Shown here piece by piece: positions 47,351-60,607 of a DNA stretch of 64,000 nt. The translations under genes were made by a program, and so were the position numbers. The notes below the pieces were generated by a model that worked only from the letters and a program-made list of their open reading frames with translations, did no database searches and was not told the DNA's origin. This stretch comes from VRUE01 sp963702035. GTDB taxonomy: Bacteria; Actinomycetota; Thermoleophilia; Solirubrobacterales; 70-9. Numbering within the stretch: position 1 is the first letter of the stretch; every line of letters starts with the position of its first letter. Location of the stretch: positions 434,001 to 498,000 of the forward strand of contig OY969700.1 of assembly GCA_963702035.1 (NCBI GenBank), read 5' to 3'.

Positions 47351-48649
47351 CTAGGCAGGTATCTCTGCAGAGACGCGTTCGATCTGGGCGCCGAGGCCGC
47401 GCAGGCGCTCGTCGATCGACTCGTAGCCGCGGTCGATCTGGCGGATGTTGCCGATCTCCGAGCTGCCCTCCGCCGCCAGCGCGGCGATGAGCATCGCCAT
47501 CCCGGCCCTGATGTCGGGGCTCTCGACGCGCTCGCCGTGAAGCCGGCTCGGGCCGCTGACGATCGCCCTGTGGGGATCGCAAAGCGTGATCCGAGCGCCC
47601 ATCGCGACCAGCTTGTCGACGAAGAAGAGGCGGTTCTCGAACATCTTCTCGAAGATCAGGATCTCGCCGTCGGCCTGGGTGGCGAGGGCCAGCGCGATCG
47701 AGGTGAGGTCGGCGGGGAATGCCGGCCAGGGGCCGTCCTCGATCTTCGGGATCGCGTCGCCGATGTCGGCCTTGATCCGCAGTCGCTGCTCGGGCGGCAC
47801 GATCACGTCGTCGCCCTCGATCGTCGATTCCAGGCCGAGGCGGCGGAACTGGCGCCGCACCATGACCAGGTCGGCGGGTGCGGCATCGCGGATGCGCAGC
47901 TCGCCGCCGGTGGCCGCGGCGAGCGCCATGAAGCTGCCGACCTCGATGTGGTCGGGGGAGATTGTGTGCTCGGCCCCGCCGAGGCGGTCGCGTCCGTGAA
48001 CCGTCATCACGTTGGAGCCGATTCCCGTCACCTCGGCGCCCATCGCGCTCAGCAGGTGGGCGAGGTCCTGGACGTGCGGCTCCGAGGCGGCGTTGGAGAT
48101 CGTCGTCGGGCCTGGCGTCAGCGCGGCGGCCATCAGCGCGTTCTCCGTGCCCATCACCGACGGCTCGTCCATGAAGATCGCGCAGGGGCGCAGCCCCCCG
48201 GCCGGCGCCTTCAGCTCGATCCAGCGATCGCCGTCGATGTCAGCGCCGAGATCCGCGAAGGCGTCGAGATGCGCGTCGAGCCGGCGGCGGCCGATGAAAT
48301 CGCCGCCCGGGGGCGGCATGCGCGCTTCGCCGAAGCGCGCCAGCAGCGGCCCGGCGAGCAGGAACGAGGCGCGAATCTTGTTCGAAAGCTCCTCGTCGAC
48401 GGCGACATCGGAGATCGACCCGGCGCACAGCCGCAGGCTGTTGTCGGCGACCCAGGAGATCTCGACCCCGAGCCGTTCGAGCAGCGCGATCTGCGCTTCG
48501 GTGTCGCGAATCCGCGGCACCCGGTGCAGGAGCAGCTCCTCCTCCGTCAGCAGGCAGGCGGCGAGGATCGGCAGGGCCGCGTTCTTGTTGCCCGCGGCTG
48601 TCAACTCGCCCGAGAGCGGCGCGCCTCCGTTGATCACGAACTTCTCCAT
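47351..48649 (-). CDS. murA: UDP-N-acetylglucosamine 1-carboxyvinyltransferase with Asp117, 432 aa
   Basis: First committed step of peptidoglycan synthesis. FVINGGAPLSGELTAAGNKN opens the EPSP-synthase-like fold with the Lys/Asn pair. The active-site loop reads PPPGGDFIGRRRLDAHL: Asp117 replaces the usual Cys, as in mycobacteria and chlamydiae, where it blocks fosfomycin alkylation. ALAAATGGELRIRDAAPADL and DIRAGMAMLIAALAAEG follow. ATG 48649. It is the first gene before hisZ. Confidence 0.95.
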   Translation of the reverse strand: MEKFVINGGAPLSGELTAAGNKNAALPILAACLLTEEELLLHRVPRIRDTEAQIALLERLGVEISWVADNSLRLCAGSISDVAVDEELSNKIRASFLLAGPLLARFGEARMPPPGGDFIGRRRLDAHLDAFADLGADIDGDRWIELKAPAGGLRPCAIFMDEPSVMGTENALMAAALTPGPTTISNAASEPHVQDLAHLLSAMGAEVTGIGSNVMTVHGRDRLGGAEHTISPDHIEVGSFMALAAATGGELRIRDAAPADLVMVRRQFRRLGLESTIEGDDVIVPPEQRLRIKADIGDAIPKIEDGPWPAFPADLTSIALALATQADGEILIFEKMFENRLFFVDKLVAMGARITLCDPHRAIVSGPSRLHGERVESPDIRAGMAMLIAALAAEGSSEIGNIRQIDRGYESIDERLRGLGAQIERVSAEIPA

Positions 48650-48673
48650 GGTTCCGGCTAGGGTACCTGCGTA

Positions 48674-49675
48674 ATGGGACGGGGCTGGAAGATCCTGATC
48701 GCGGTTGTCGCCGTGCTGGCCGTGCTGATCGGGGTCAATGCCGTGGTCGTCGACGGCGAAACCAAGTCCGCCGCGGTGACCGAACCCGGAGGCCGCATCG
48801 TCAGCCTGCCCGGCGGCGATATTGAGGTCGTCGAACGGGGCCCACGCGACGGCAGCCCGATCGTGCTGATCCACTGCTTTACCTGCGCGATCAACTGGTG
48901 GGACGGGGTGATGCCCCGCCTCGATCGCGATCACCGCGTAATCGCGATCGACCTGCTCGGGCACGGCGGCTCGGAAAAGCCTTCGTCCGGTTACTCGATC
49001 GAAAATCAGGCCGACCTGATCGCGGGCGTCCTTGGCCGACTGGGCGTGCGCGACGCCGAGGTCGTCGGCCACTCGCTCGGCGGCCCCGTATCGATCGCCC
49101 TGGCCGAACAGTCGCCGCGGCTGGTCAACCGACTGGTGGCGATCGACAGCATTCCCGACGACAGCTACGGAGACGTCGGATTCATCGGCGAACTGCCCTT
49201 CAAGCCGGTGATCGGCCAGACCCTGTGGCGGATCAAGCCCGACTTCTCGATCCGCAACGGCCTCGGGGTCGCCTTTGCCCCCGGTTTCAAGGTCCCGGAT
49301 GCATTCGTCGAGGATGTGAAGCAGATGACCTACAGCGCCTACACCGGCTCGCACGAAGCCTTCGACGACTACACCGGCGAAGAGGCGCTGCCGCGGCGTG
49401 CGGCGGCGACCGGCAAGCCTGTCCTGGCGATCATGGGTGCCGAGGAGCAGATCGCCAAGGATCCCGAGGAAGCGCTCGCCGCATACCGAGCAGCCGGCGC
49501 CCAGACCAAGCTGATCCAGGGCGCCGGCCACTCGCCCGAAGTGGAGAAACCGGCCGAGACCGCGGCGTTGATCCTCGCCTTCGGCAAGCCCATCCAAGCC
49601 GCAGAAAAGGCGGCTGCCAGGCACGAATTGCAAAAGCGCCTGCAAAATCAGCAAGCCGTCCGGAAGCGTCCGTAG
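48674..49675 (+). CDS. Membrane-anchored alpha/beta hydrolase, 333 aa
   Basis: One N-terminal membrane helix (WKILIAVVAVLAVLIGVNAV) is followed by an alpha/beta hydrolase fold: VLIHCFTCAINWWDGVMPRL is the oxyanion region, VVGHSLGGPVSIALAEQSP the nucleophile elbow (Ser), and QGAGHSPEVEKPAE the catalytic His. The substrate is unknown. Starts 24 bases from murA on the opposite strand. Confidence 0.88.
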   Translation: MGRGWKILIAVVAVLAVLIGVNAVVVDGETKSAAVTEPGGRIVSLPGGDIEVVERGPRDGSPIVLIHCFTCAINWWDGVMPRLDRDHRVIAIDLLGHGGSEKPSSGYSIENQADLIAGVLGRLGVRDAEVVGHSLGGPVSIALAEQSPRLVNRLVAIDSIPDDSYGDVGFIGELPFKPVIGQTLWRIKPDFSIRNGLGVAFAPGFKVPDAFVEDVKQMTYSAYTGSHEAFDDYTGEEALPRRAAATGKPVLAIMGAEEQIAKDPEEALAAYRAAGAQTKLIQGAGHSPEVEKPAETAALILAFGKPIQAAEKAAARHELQKRLQNQQAVRKRP

Positions 49676-49685
49676 AGTCGAACCT

Positions 49686-49886
49686 ATGTTCGATACGAGA
49701 AAGACCATAAGCAACAGAGCAGCGGACGCCGCGGACCTGATAATCGACTTCGCGACCCTCGGCGAGTACGGCCTTGAGCCCGTCGCCCCCCAGGCAAAGC
49801 CCTGCGAAGGCCGGCGCCGCCCAGGCACCATGCGCAGCACCGGCTCCTGGAGTGCCGCGGTCGATCGCTTCGCCACGCACTCCTAA
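49686..49886 (+). CDS. Possible small hypothetical protein, 66 aa
   Basis: An open frame 10 bases after the hydrolase stop, with ATG 49686. The N-terminal half is acidic and helical (AADAADLIIDFATLGEYGLE); the C-terminal half is Arg/Pro/Ser-rich. No family is recognised and there is no clear ribosome binding site. Its end runs into the rRNA terminator. It may be chance. Confidence 0.3.
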   Translation: MFDTRKTISNRAADAADLIIDFATLGEYGLEPVAPQAKPCEGRRRPGTMRSTGSWSAAVDRFATHS

Positions 49887-49916
49887 AACGACAAAGGGCC
49901 GCCAGATTGGCGGCCC
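49882..49916 (-). terminator. Intrinsic terminator of the rRNA operon
   Basis: On the minus strand GGGCCGCCA (49916-49908) pairs with TGGCGGCCC (49904-49896) around a 3-base loop, followed by TTTGTCGTTTT. This is a classic Rho-independent terminator, 17 bases after the 5S gene. Confidence 0.85.
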
Positions 49917-49932
49917 GGAGTCGAATCAAGAA

Positions 49933-50048
49933 CCGGCGGCGACCTACTCTCCCAGGGGGTTGCCCCCCAAGTACCATCGGCGCAGAGTGGCTTAACTGCT
50001 CTGTTCGGAATGGGAAGAGGTGTTTCCCACTCGCTATGCGCCACCGGA
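49933..50048 (-). rRNA. rrf: 5S ribosomal RNA
   Basis: The minus strand reads TCCGGTGGCGCATAGCGAGT at the 5' end, has CACCTCTTCCCATTCCGAAC in loop B/C, CCGATGGTACTTGGGGG later, and ends with the complementary GGTCGCCGCCGG, closing helix I. About 116 nt, last gene of the operon. Ends are approximate within a few bases. Confidence 0.92.
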
Positions 50049-50066
50049 ATTTTGCGAGACAGCCCC

Positions 50067-50093
50067 GGTGGAGCTTGAAAACTGCACAAGGCC
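50067..50093 (-). other. 3' half of the 23S rRNA processing stem
   Basis: These 27 bases are complementary to 53191-53217 in the 16S-23S spacer with one mismatch and one G-U pair. Together they would close a long stem around the 23S precursor, the usual RNase III cutting site. Confidence 0.75.
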
Positions 50094-50112
50094 ATGGGTA
50101 AAGAAATAAATA

Positions 50113-53114
<3,002 letters not shown>

Positions 53115-53326
53115 TGAGCGACCCGTACACCTAAGTGTGCGGGTCGTATTAAATTACCCAGAACCTGCCTTGCGACAGGTTCTTATTATTGGCCTTGTAC
53201 AGTTTTCAAGGTCCACCGAGGCACACGCAGCGGAGTACTTCCGCTGGCGGTCTCTCAAAACTGAGCAGCGTTCCCAGTGACACAAAGTCACTGGGGAGCC
53301 CGGTCGACGTTCTAGAGAAACTCCCT
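53115..53326 (-). other. 16S-23S internal spacer without tRNA genes
   Basis: 212 bases with no cloverleaf that I can find. It holds two hairpins, GACCCGTACAC/GTGTGCGGGTC (about 53128-53150) and AGAACCTG/CAGGTTCT near 53160-53183, the 5' half of the 23S processing stem (53191-53217) and the 3' half of the 16S stem (53257-53271). Many bacterial operons carry tRNA-Ile/Ala here; this one does not. Confidence 0.8.
53257..53271 (-). other. 3' half of the 16S rRNA processing stem
   Basis: AAAACTGAGCAGCGT on the plus strand is exactly complementary to 55027-55041 upstream of 16S. The pair would enclose the 16S precursor for RNase III processing. Confidence 0.75.
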
Positions 53327-54875
<1,549 letters not shown>

Positions 54876-55169
54876 GTACTTCTACAGAGAGATGCCATGC
54901 CTGGCTGGCCACCGGGTACACATACATGGCGGCCGGCATGACGGGTAAATCAGACCACTCGACACGCTGACGAGTCGAGTGGATCGGGCTCAAACAATCC
55001 CACGAACACGAATGTTCGCGGGGTGCACGCTGCTCAGTTTTCAAAGACCGCTGCGCCTCTGCGGCGGGACTCGCCGTCTTTTGCGCATGGGACGGCACAG
55101 GGCCAATCCCAGAAGGACGCGGGAGTATAGCGCCGCGGCGGCGGAATGCAAGCCGGCGCCGTGCGTGGC
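54876..55169 (-). other. rRNA operon leader region
   Basis: The 294 bases between 16S and tyrS hold the rRNA promoter (55124-55151), the 5' half of the 16S processing stem (55027-55041) and two leader hairpins, CCACTCGAC/GTCGAGTGG (about 54955-54981) and CCCACGAACA/TGTTCGCGGG (about 55000-55021). No gene is seen. Confidence 0.7.
55124..55151 (-). promoter_or_regulatory. rRNA operon promoter
   Basis: TTGCAT (55151-55146) and TATACT (55129-55124) on the minus strand are 16 bases apart, near consensus for the housekeeping sigma factor, about 250 bases before 16S. The GC-rich start region after the -10 box fits a stringent-control discriminator. It lies between the tyrS stop and the 16S leader. 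Confidence 0.75.
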
Positions 55170-56330
55170 TCAGGCAGGGGCCTTGAGGCGTCGAAAGCGG
55201 CGCTTGCCGGCCTGCAGCACTCGTCCGTCGAGTTTCCCGGCTTCCTCGTCGAGGAGGTGGCTGGGCCAGGTCTCGCCATCGAGCTTGACCCCTCCCTGTT
55301 GGATCAGGCGACGCGCCTCGCTGGCGCTGATCTCAAACGCCTCCGCCATGAGGTGCGGCAGGTGGACCGTGTCGCCGCCGTCGCCCAGATAGGTGGAGAG
55401 GTCGACCTCCTCGATCTGCTCGGGAGCCTCGTGGCGGACGAAGAGGCGGTCGAAGTACTTCTCGGCCTCGCTGGCCGCCTCGTCGTCGTGGAAGCGGGCG
55501 ACGATCCGCCTGCCCAACTCCCGCTTGGCCTCGTTTGGCGGTCCCTTGGGCACTTCGGCGCCGAGCAGCAGTCGGAAGTACTCGGCCATCGCCTCGTCGG
55601 GGATCCGCATCAGCTTGCCGAACATCTCCTCGGGGGCCTCGGTGACGCCGACGTAGTTGCCGAGCGACTTGCTCATCTTCTGCGTGCCGTCGGTCCCGAC
55701 CAGGATCGGCATCGTCATGATCGATTGCGGCTTCTGCCCGTAGGCACCCTGGATGTCGCGGCCGAAGAGCAGGTTGAACTTCTGATCGGTCCCCCCCAGC
55801 TCGACATCTGCTTCGACCGCCACCGAGTCATAGCCCTGCAGCAGCGGGTAGAGCAGCTCGAGGGCGGCGATCGGCGAGCTCGCCGCCAGGCGCCTCTGGA
55901 AGTCGTCGCGCTCCAGCAGCCTGGCAACCGTCGTCTGGGCGAGCAGGCCGAGCAGCGCCTCGGGCTCCATGCGCAGCCACTCGCTGTTGAAGCGCACCTC
56001 GGTGCGCTCGCGGTCGAGCAGCTTGAAGGCCTGCTCCTGGTAGGTAGCGGCGTTTGCCTCGATCTCCTCGGCCGAGGGCAGCGGTCGCTGGGCCGAGCGA
56101 CCGCTTGGGTCGCCCACCCTCGCGGTGAAGTCGCCGATGATCAGGACGACCTGGTGGCCCGCGTCCTGGAACTCGCGCAGCTTGTTGAGCACGACCGTGT
56201 GGCCGAGATGGATGTCGGCGGTCGTCGGGTCGATCCCGAGCTTGACCCGCAGCGGACGCCCAGCCGCGAGCTGCTCGGCGAGCATCCCTTTCGGCAGCAC
56301 ATCGACCGCGTTACGCGTCAGGGCGGGCAT
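55170..56330 (-). CDS. tyrS: Tyrosyl-tRNA synthetase, 386 aa
   Basis: Charges tRNA-Tyr. Class I motifs are HLGH in VKLGIDPTTADIHLGHTVVL (shown in part) and KMSKS in GTDGTQKMSKSLGNYVG. The C-terminal S4 RNA-binding domain begins EISASEARRLIQQGGVKLDG. ATG 56330 is used; a longer frame would run into the PBP gene on the other strand. The gene reads in the same direction as the rRNA operon and lies just upstream of its promoter. Confidence 0.95.
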   Translation of the reverse strand: MPALTRNAVDVLPKGMLAEQLAAGRPLRVKLGIDPTTADIHLGHTVVLNKLREFQDAGHQVVLIIGDFTARVGDPSGRSAQRPLPSAEEIEANAATYQEQAFKLLDRERTEVRFNSEWLRMEPEALLGLLAQTTVARLLERDDFQRRLAASSPIAALELLYPLLQGYDSVAVEADVELGGTDQKFNLLFGRDIQGAYGQKPQSIMTMPILVGTDGTQKMSKSLGNYVGVTEAPEEMFGKLMRIPDEAMAEYFRLLLGAEVPKGPPNEAKRELGRRIVARFHDDEAASEAEKYFDRLFVRHEAPEQIEEVDLSTYLGDGGDTVHLPHLMAEAFEISASEARRLIQQGGVKLDGETWPSHLLDEEAGKLDGRVLQAGKRRFRRLKAPA

Positions 56331-56337
56331 GACGGCA

Positions 56338-58515
56338 ATGCTAGACTGCCGCCTCCTCTTGGCGGGCCAACGCACCAAGCCGCGCCTGAAGAAGCTGCGC
56401 GTCCTCTTCGTTTTGCTGGGCCTAGGCGTCCTCGCCGTGGTCTCGATGGTCTTCGGCATGATGACCGCGGTCTCGCAGGATCTGCCGGCGATCTACAACT
56501 TCGCCCAGTACAGGGCGGCGAAGAACAGCGAGGTCTTCGACGCCTCCGGCGAGCCGATCGGGACGCTGACCAGCAACCAGAACAAGATCCTGCTCACCTC
56601 GGGCCAGATCTCGCCGAACATCAAGAACGCGGTGGTCTCGATCGAGGATTCGCGCTTCTACGAACACAGCGGCGTCGACTTTCAGGGCATCGCCCGCGCT
56701 CTGGTCAGGGACGTGCTCAGCCAGAGCGCGGCGCAGGGCGCCTCGACGATCACCGAGCAGTTCGTCAAGAACGCGCTCGAAGCCGAAGGCAGCCGCACGG
56801 TCCTGGAGAAGTTTCGCGAGGCGGCGCTCGCCTACCGGCTCGAGCGCCACTGGAGCAAGGACAAAATCCTCACCGAGTACCTCAACACGATCTACTTCGG
56901 CGAGGGCGCCTACGGGATCGAGGCGGCCGCCCGCACCTACTTCGGCAAGGCGCACCCCGGATGCGGCACGGAGGCCGAGCCCTGCGCCTCGGTGCTCGAG
57001 CCCTGGGAGGCCGCGACGATCGCCGCGATCATCGCCTCGCCCTCGGCCTACGATCCGAAGATCTACCCTGAAAACTCGCTGGCGCGGCGCAACATCGTGC
57101 TCGAAAAGATGTACGAACAGGGCTACATAACCGAGACCCAGCTCGAAGAAGGCACGGAGCAGGCCCTCCCCGCCCCCAGCGACATCCAGCCCCCGAGGTT
57201 GGACTCCAGGGCCCCCTACTTCACCTCCTGGCTGCGGCAGCAGCTGGTCGAACGCTACGGCGCCGCCAAGACCTTCTTCGGCGGGCTCAAGGTCAAGACG
57301 ACGCTCGATCTCAAGCTTCAGAACGCCGCCGAAGAAGCGGTCAACTCCTATCTCGGCTACCTGCCCCCGACGGCGTCGGTGGTCGTGCTCGACAACAAGA
57401 CCGGCGGAGTCAAGGCGATGGTCGGCGGCCCGAACTTCGAAACCAAGCCCTTCAACCTGGCCACCCTGGGGCGGCGCCAGCCCGGCTCCTCGATCAAGCC
57501 GTTCGAGTTGGTCACGGCGCTGGAAGAGGGGATCTCGCCCTACACGACCTACGAATCGGCGCCGCAGGAATTCCACTTCGGCAAGCACGGCCAGGAAACC
57601 TTCGTCGTCCATAACGACGAAGGCGCCTACCTCGGCTCCTGCGACATCGTCTGCGCGACCACCTACTCGGACAACTCGATCTACTCCCAGCTCGCGCTGG
57701 AAGGCCTGAAGGGCAAGACGATCGAGGACCGCACCCGCTCGATCGCGGCGACGATTCACAGGATGGGCTACTCGGGCTCGATATCGACCAACCCGGCGAT
57801 GGTTCTCGGAGGTCTCAAGGAAGGAGTCTCGCCGCTCGGCTGGGCCTACGCGTACATGACGATCGGCAACGACGGCGCCCGCGTCAGTGGGACCCTGGCG
57901 CCGCAGCCCGGCGACAGCCCGGTCGCCTACACCCGGGTGACCGATCAGGACGGCCACACGATCAAGGGGGGCGACAACACCACGGTCCGCGAACAGGCGA
58001 TCTCCGAAAGCACGGCAAGCGAGGCCAAGAGCATCCTCGAAACCGTGGTCAGCAGCGGCACCGGGACCCACGCCGACATCGGCGCCTCCGGCCAGTGGGG
58101 CAAGACCGGCACGACCGAGGAAAGCGGCGACGCCTGGTTCTGCGGCGGCACCGAAGAAGTCACCGCCTGCGTCTGGGTCGGCTACGCCGATTCGGTGACG
58201 CCGATGACGACCCTCTACAACGGCGGTCCGGTGATGGGCGGCACCTTCCCCGCCGAGATCTGGGCCAGCGTGATCTCCGCCTGGCAGAACATCAAAGCCG
58301 AACGCGCGGCGGAAAGCGCGAGCGAAAAAGCCGCCCGGTCGAAGGGATCGGGCGGGGGCTCCAGCGGCGAAGCCGAAGAAGAAAGCTACGTACCCGTCGA
58401 ACCTGAACCCGAAGCCGAATCCGCACCGGAATCCGAACCTGAAGCCGCGCCGGAAGCAGCTCCCGAAGCGGTGCCGGAAGGCGGCGGCTCCGGTGGCGGG
58501 ATCACGGCTGGGTGA
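56338..58515 (+). CDS. Class A penicillin-binding protein (transglycosylase/transpeptidase), 725 aa
   Basis: A bifunctional peptidoglycan polymerase. One membrane helix (VLFVLLGLGVLAVVSMVFGM, near 23-42) precedes the GT51 domain: VSIEDSRFYEHSGVDFQGIA and GASTITEQFVKNAL. The transpeptidase has SxxK in PGSSIKPFE, SxN in TYSDNSIYSQL and KTG in GQWGKTGTTEESGDAW. A Pro/Glu/Ala tail of about 60 residues ends the protein. ATG 56338 leaves only 7 bases to the tyrS start; TTG 56359 is an alternative. Confidence 0.94.
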   Translation: MLDCRLLLAGQRTKPRLKKLRVLFVLLGLGVLAVVSMVFGMMTAVSQDLPAIYNFAQYRAAKNSEVFDASGEPIGTLTSNQNKILLTSGQISPNIKNAVVSIEDSRFYEHSGVDFQGIARALVRDVLSQSAAQGASTITEQFVKNALEAEGSRTVLEKFREAALAYRLERHWSKDKILTEYLNTIYFGEGAYGIEAAARTYFGKAHPGCGTEAEPCASVLEPWEAATIAAIIASPSAYDPKIYPENSLARRNIVLEKMYEQGYITETQLEEGTEQALPAPSDIQPPRLDSRAPYFTSWLRQQLVERYGAAKTFFGGLKVKTTLDLKLQNAAEEAVNSYLGYLPPTASVVVLDNKTGGVKAMVGGPNFETKPFNLATLGRRQPGSSIKPFELVTALEEGISPYTTYESAPQEFHFGKHGQETFVVHNDEGAYLGSCDIVCATTYSDNSIYSQLALEGLKGKTIEDRTRSIAATIHRMGYSGSISTNPAMVLGGLKEGVSPLGWAYAYMTIGNDGARVSGTLAPQPGDSPVAYTRVTDQDGHTIKGGDNTTVREQAISESTASEAKSILETVVSSGTGTHADIGASGQWGKTGTTEESGDAWFCGGTEEVTACVWVGYADSVTPMTTLYNGGPVMGGTFPAEIWASVISAWQNIKAERAAESASEKAARSKGSGGGSSGEAEEESYVPVEPEPEAESAPESEPEAAPEAAPEAVPEGGGSGGGITAG

Positions 58516-58517
58516 TT

Positions 58518-58632
58518 GGGCCCATCCGGGTAGGGCTTTCACTTAACTTTTTCGGTGTGGCCGAAACGAGCTGACGCCCAGGTCCCCTCGGCGAAAAAGT
58601 ACAAGACGTTTCAGCCCTACCCGGATGGGCCC
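58518..58632 (-). repeat. Dispersed palindromic repeat family 1, copy 4
   Basis: Arms 58518-58537 and 58613-58632 are perfectly complementary over 20 bases. The centre is in the same orientation as copy 2: CACTTAACTTTTTCGGTG, a loop with GAGCTGACGCCC, then CGAAAAAGTACAAGACGTTTC. It fills the convergent gap between the PBP gene and the glycosylase gene almost exactly. Confidence 0.85.
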
Positions 58633-59219
58633 TACTCCGGACGGGGTCGAGACACGAAGGAGCTGCCTCTGAGGCTGAAGCGCCAGGGCTGCTCGACCGC
58701 TTTGGTGATGCCGATGCGTGGGCTGGTGGTCACCTCTCCGCTCCAACCGGGTTCGGGCGGGAGTAGCAGGAACGGGTCCTCGCTGAGGTCGGTGTCGTCG
58801 GCGGCGAGACCGATACCGAGCGCCTCGGTGAGCTTGCCCGGGCCTGAGCAGAGGTCGGTGTCCGGGCGGTTGCCGCGGCGGGCGCGCATCTGCTCCAGAC
58901 CCTCGGTCGGCTCAAGAGCGCGGATCAGGACCGCTGCCGCGTCGCCCTCGGGTTCGCAGACGAAGTTGAGCAGGCTGTGGATGCCGTAGGAGAGGTAGAC
59001 GTAGGCGCGGCCCGGGGGGCCGAAGAGCGGCTTGGTGCGTTCGGTCAGGCCGGCGTAGGCGTGGCAGGCCGGGTCGTCCCGGTCGTAGCTCTCGGTCTCG
59101 ACGATCGTCCCCCCGCAACCCGCGTAGAAGAGGCGGCAGCCGATCAGGTTGCGCGCGACGACGTGCACAGAACGGGCAAAGAACTCGGTGTCCAGCCGCT
59201 CTCCCGCGGCCGTGCTCAC
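58632..59219 (-). CDS. 3-methyladenine DNA glycosylase (AAG/MPG family), 195 aa
   Basis: Removes alkylated purines from DNA. FFARSVHVVARNLIGCRLFY, then TIVETESYDRDDPACHAYAG hold the catalytic Glu and base-pocket residues; GPPGRAYVYLSYGIHSLLNF and LCSGPGKLTEALGI are AAG signatures. The start is GTG 59219, overlapping the argH stop (GTGA). Its stop touches repeat family 1 copy 4. Confidence 0.94.
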   Translation of the reverse strand: MSTAAGERLDTEFFARSVHVVARNLIGCRLFYAGCGGTIVETESYDRDDPACHAYAGLTERTKPLFGPPGRAYVYLSYGIHSLLNFVCEPEGDAAAVLIRALEPTEGLEQMRARRGNRPDTDLCSGPGKLTEALGIGLAADDTDLSEDPFLLLPPEPGWSGEVTTSPRIGITKAVEQPWRFSLRGSSFVSRPRPE

Positions 59220-60607
59220 GAGCGCTCGTCGAGCACCCGCGCTTTGACGGCGGCGAGGGTCTCGTGCGCAAGCGCGATCTGCTCGGCGAGCGCCGCCGAG
59301 CCGGTGCCCCCCTCGATCCGCTTCGACTCGAGCCAGCTCTCACGCTTGAGGACCGCGTAGAAGGAGTCGTCCAGCTGCGCGGAGCGCTCGCGCAGCTCCT
59401 CGGGCGTCAGCTCGGAGAGCGACCTACCGCTCTCGACCGCGTCGCGAACCAGGCCGCCGACGATCCCGTGCGCCTCGCGGAAGGGCACCCCCTTGCGGAC
59501 GAGCAGGTCGGCGACCTCGGTGGCGGCCAGCATCTCGTCGCCGGAGGCATCCGCCAGGCGCTCGCGATCGAAAGCGATCCCGGCGAGCATCCCCGCCGCA
59601 GCGTCGAGGCAGGACTCGACCGTGTCGACCGCGTCGAACAGCGGCTCCTTGTCCTCCTGCATGTCCTTGCCGTAGGTCAACGGCAGGGCGTGCATGGCGC
59701 CCAGCAAAGCGAGGAAGTCGGCGGTGACGCGGGGGCTCTTGGCGCGCAACAGCTCGGCCGAGTCGGGGTTGACCTTCTGCGGCATGATCGACGAACCGGA
59801 GGAAAAGGCCTCGTCGAGCCGGCAGAAGCCGAACTCCGACGAGCTCCAGATGACGATCTCCGAGCCGAGCCGCGAGAGGTGCATCGCGCAGGTCGCCGCG
59901 GCGGAGAGGTAGTCGAGGACGAAGTCGCGGTTGGAGGCGCCGTCGATCGAGTTGTGGGTGACGTGTTCGAAGCCGAGGTCGTCGGCGACGGCGCCGCGGT
60001 CGATCTCCCAGTTGACCCCGGCGAGGGCCCCCGATCCGAGCGGCATCACGCTGGCGCTGTCGAGGGCGAACTGAAAGCGCAGCACGTCACGGGCGAGCAT
60101 CCAGAAGTAAGCGAGCAGGTGATGGCCGAGGTAGACCGGCTGGGCGCGCTGCAGATGGGTGTAGCCGGGCATCGGCCAGTCCCGGTGGCTCTCGGCCAGC
60201 TCGAGCAGTCGCTCCATCGCCGCCGCGGCGAGGTCGATCGCCTGCAGCGCGTGAACCTGGACGACCATCGCCATGTCGGTGGCGACCTGGTCGTTGCGGG
60301 AGCGACCGGTGTGCAGCTTGCCGGCCAGCGGCCCGATCTCCTCGCCGAGCAGACGCTCGATCGCCATGTGGATGTCCTCGTCGGCCGGGTCGAACTCGAA
60401 GCCGTGGGCGCCGATCCGTTCCCCGACCCGGTCGAGGCCCGCGATCATCTGCTCCAGCTCGGCTGCGTCGAGGACGCCGATCCGCTGCAGCGCCCGCGCG
60501 TGCGCCTTCGACTGGTCGAGGTCGTAGACGGCCAGCGGCCAGTCGAACTCGAGCGAGCGGTTGATGCGCCAGAAGCGCGGGTCGGGGTCTTTGCGAAAGC
60601 GCGACAT
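59216..60607 (-). CDS. argH: Argininosuccinate lyase, 463 aa
   Basis: Splits argininosuccinate into arginine and fumarate. KLHTGRSRNDQVATDMAMVV, MPGYTHLQRAQPVYLGHHLL and the fumarase signature GSSIMPQKVNPDSAELLRAK are all present, with the catalytic Ser in the GSS loop. ATG 60607 begins MSRFRKDPDPRFW; an upstream extension would run in the aminotransferase gene. Other arg genes are not in the window. Confidence 0.96.
   Translation of the reverse strand: MSRFRKDPDPRFWRINRSLEFDWPLAVYDLDQSKAHARALQRIGVLDAAELEQMIAGLDRVGERIGAHGFEFDPADEDIHMAIERLLGEEIGPLAGKLHTGRSRNDQVATDMAMVVQVHALQAIDLAAAAMERLLELAESHRDWPMPGYTHLQRAQPVYLGHHLLAYFWMLARDVLRFQFALDSASVMPLGSGALAGVNWEIDRGAVADDLGFEHVTHNSIDGASNRDFVLDYLSAAATCAMHLSRLGSEIVIWSSSEFGFCRLDEAFSSGSSIMPQKVNPDSAELLRAKSPRVTADFLALLGAMHALPLTYGKDMQEDKEPLFDAVDTVESCLDAAAGMLAGIAFDRERLADASGDEMLAATEVADLLVRKGVPFREAHGIVGGLVRDAVESGRSLSELTPEELRERSAQLDDSFYAVLKRESWLESKRIEGGTGSAALAEQIALAHETLAAVKARVLDERS

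Noticed and set aside
53115..53326. tRNA-Ile or tRNA-Ala in the 16S-23S spacer
   Set aside because: No cloverleaf, no TTCGA T-loop and no CCA end; the hairpins are part of processing stems or simple stems.
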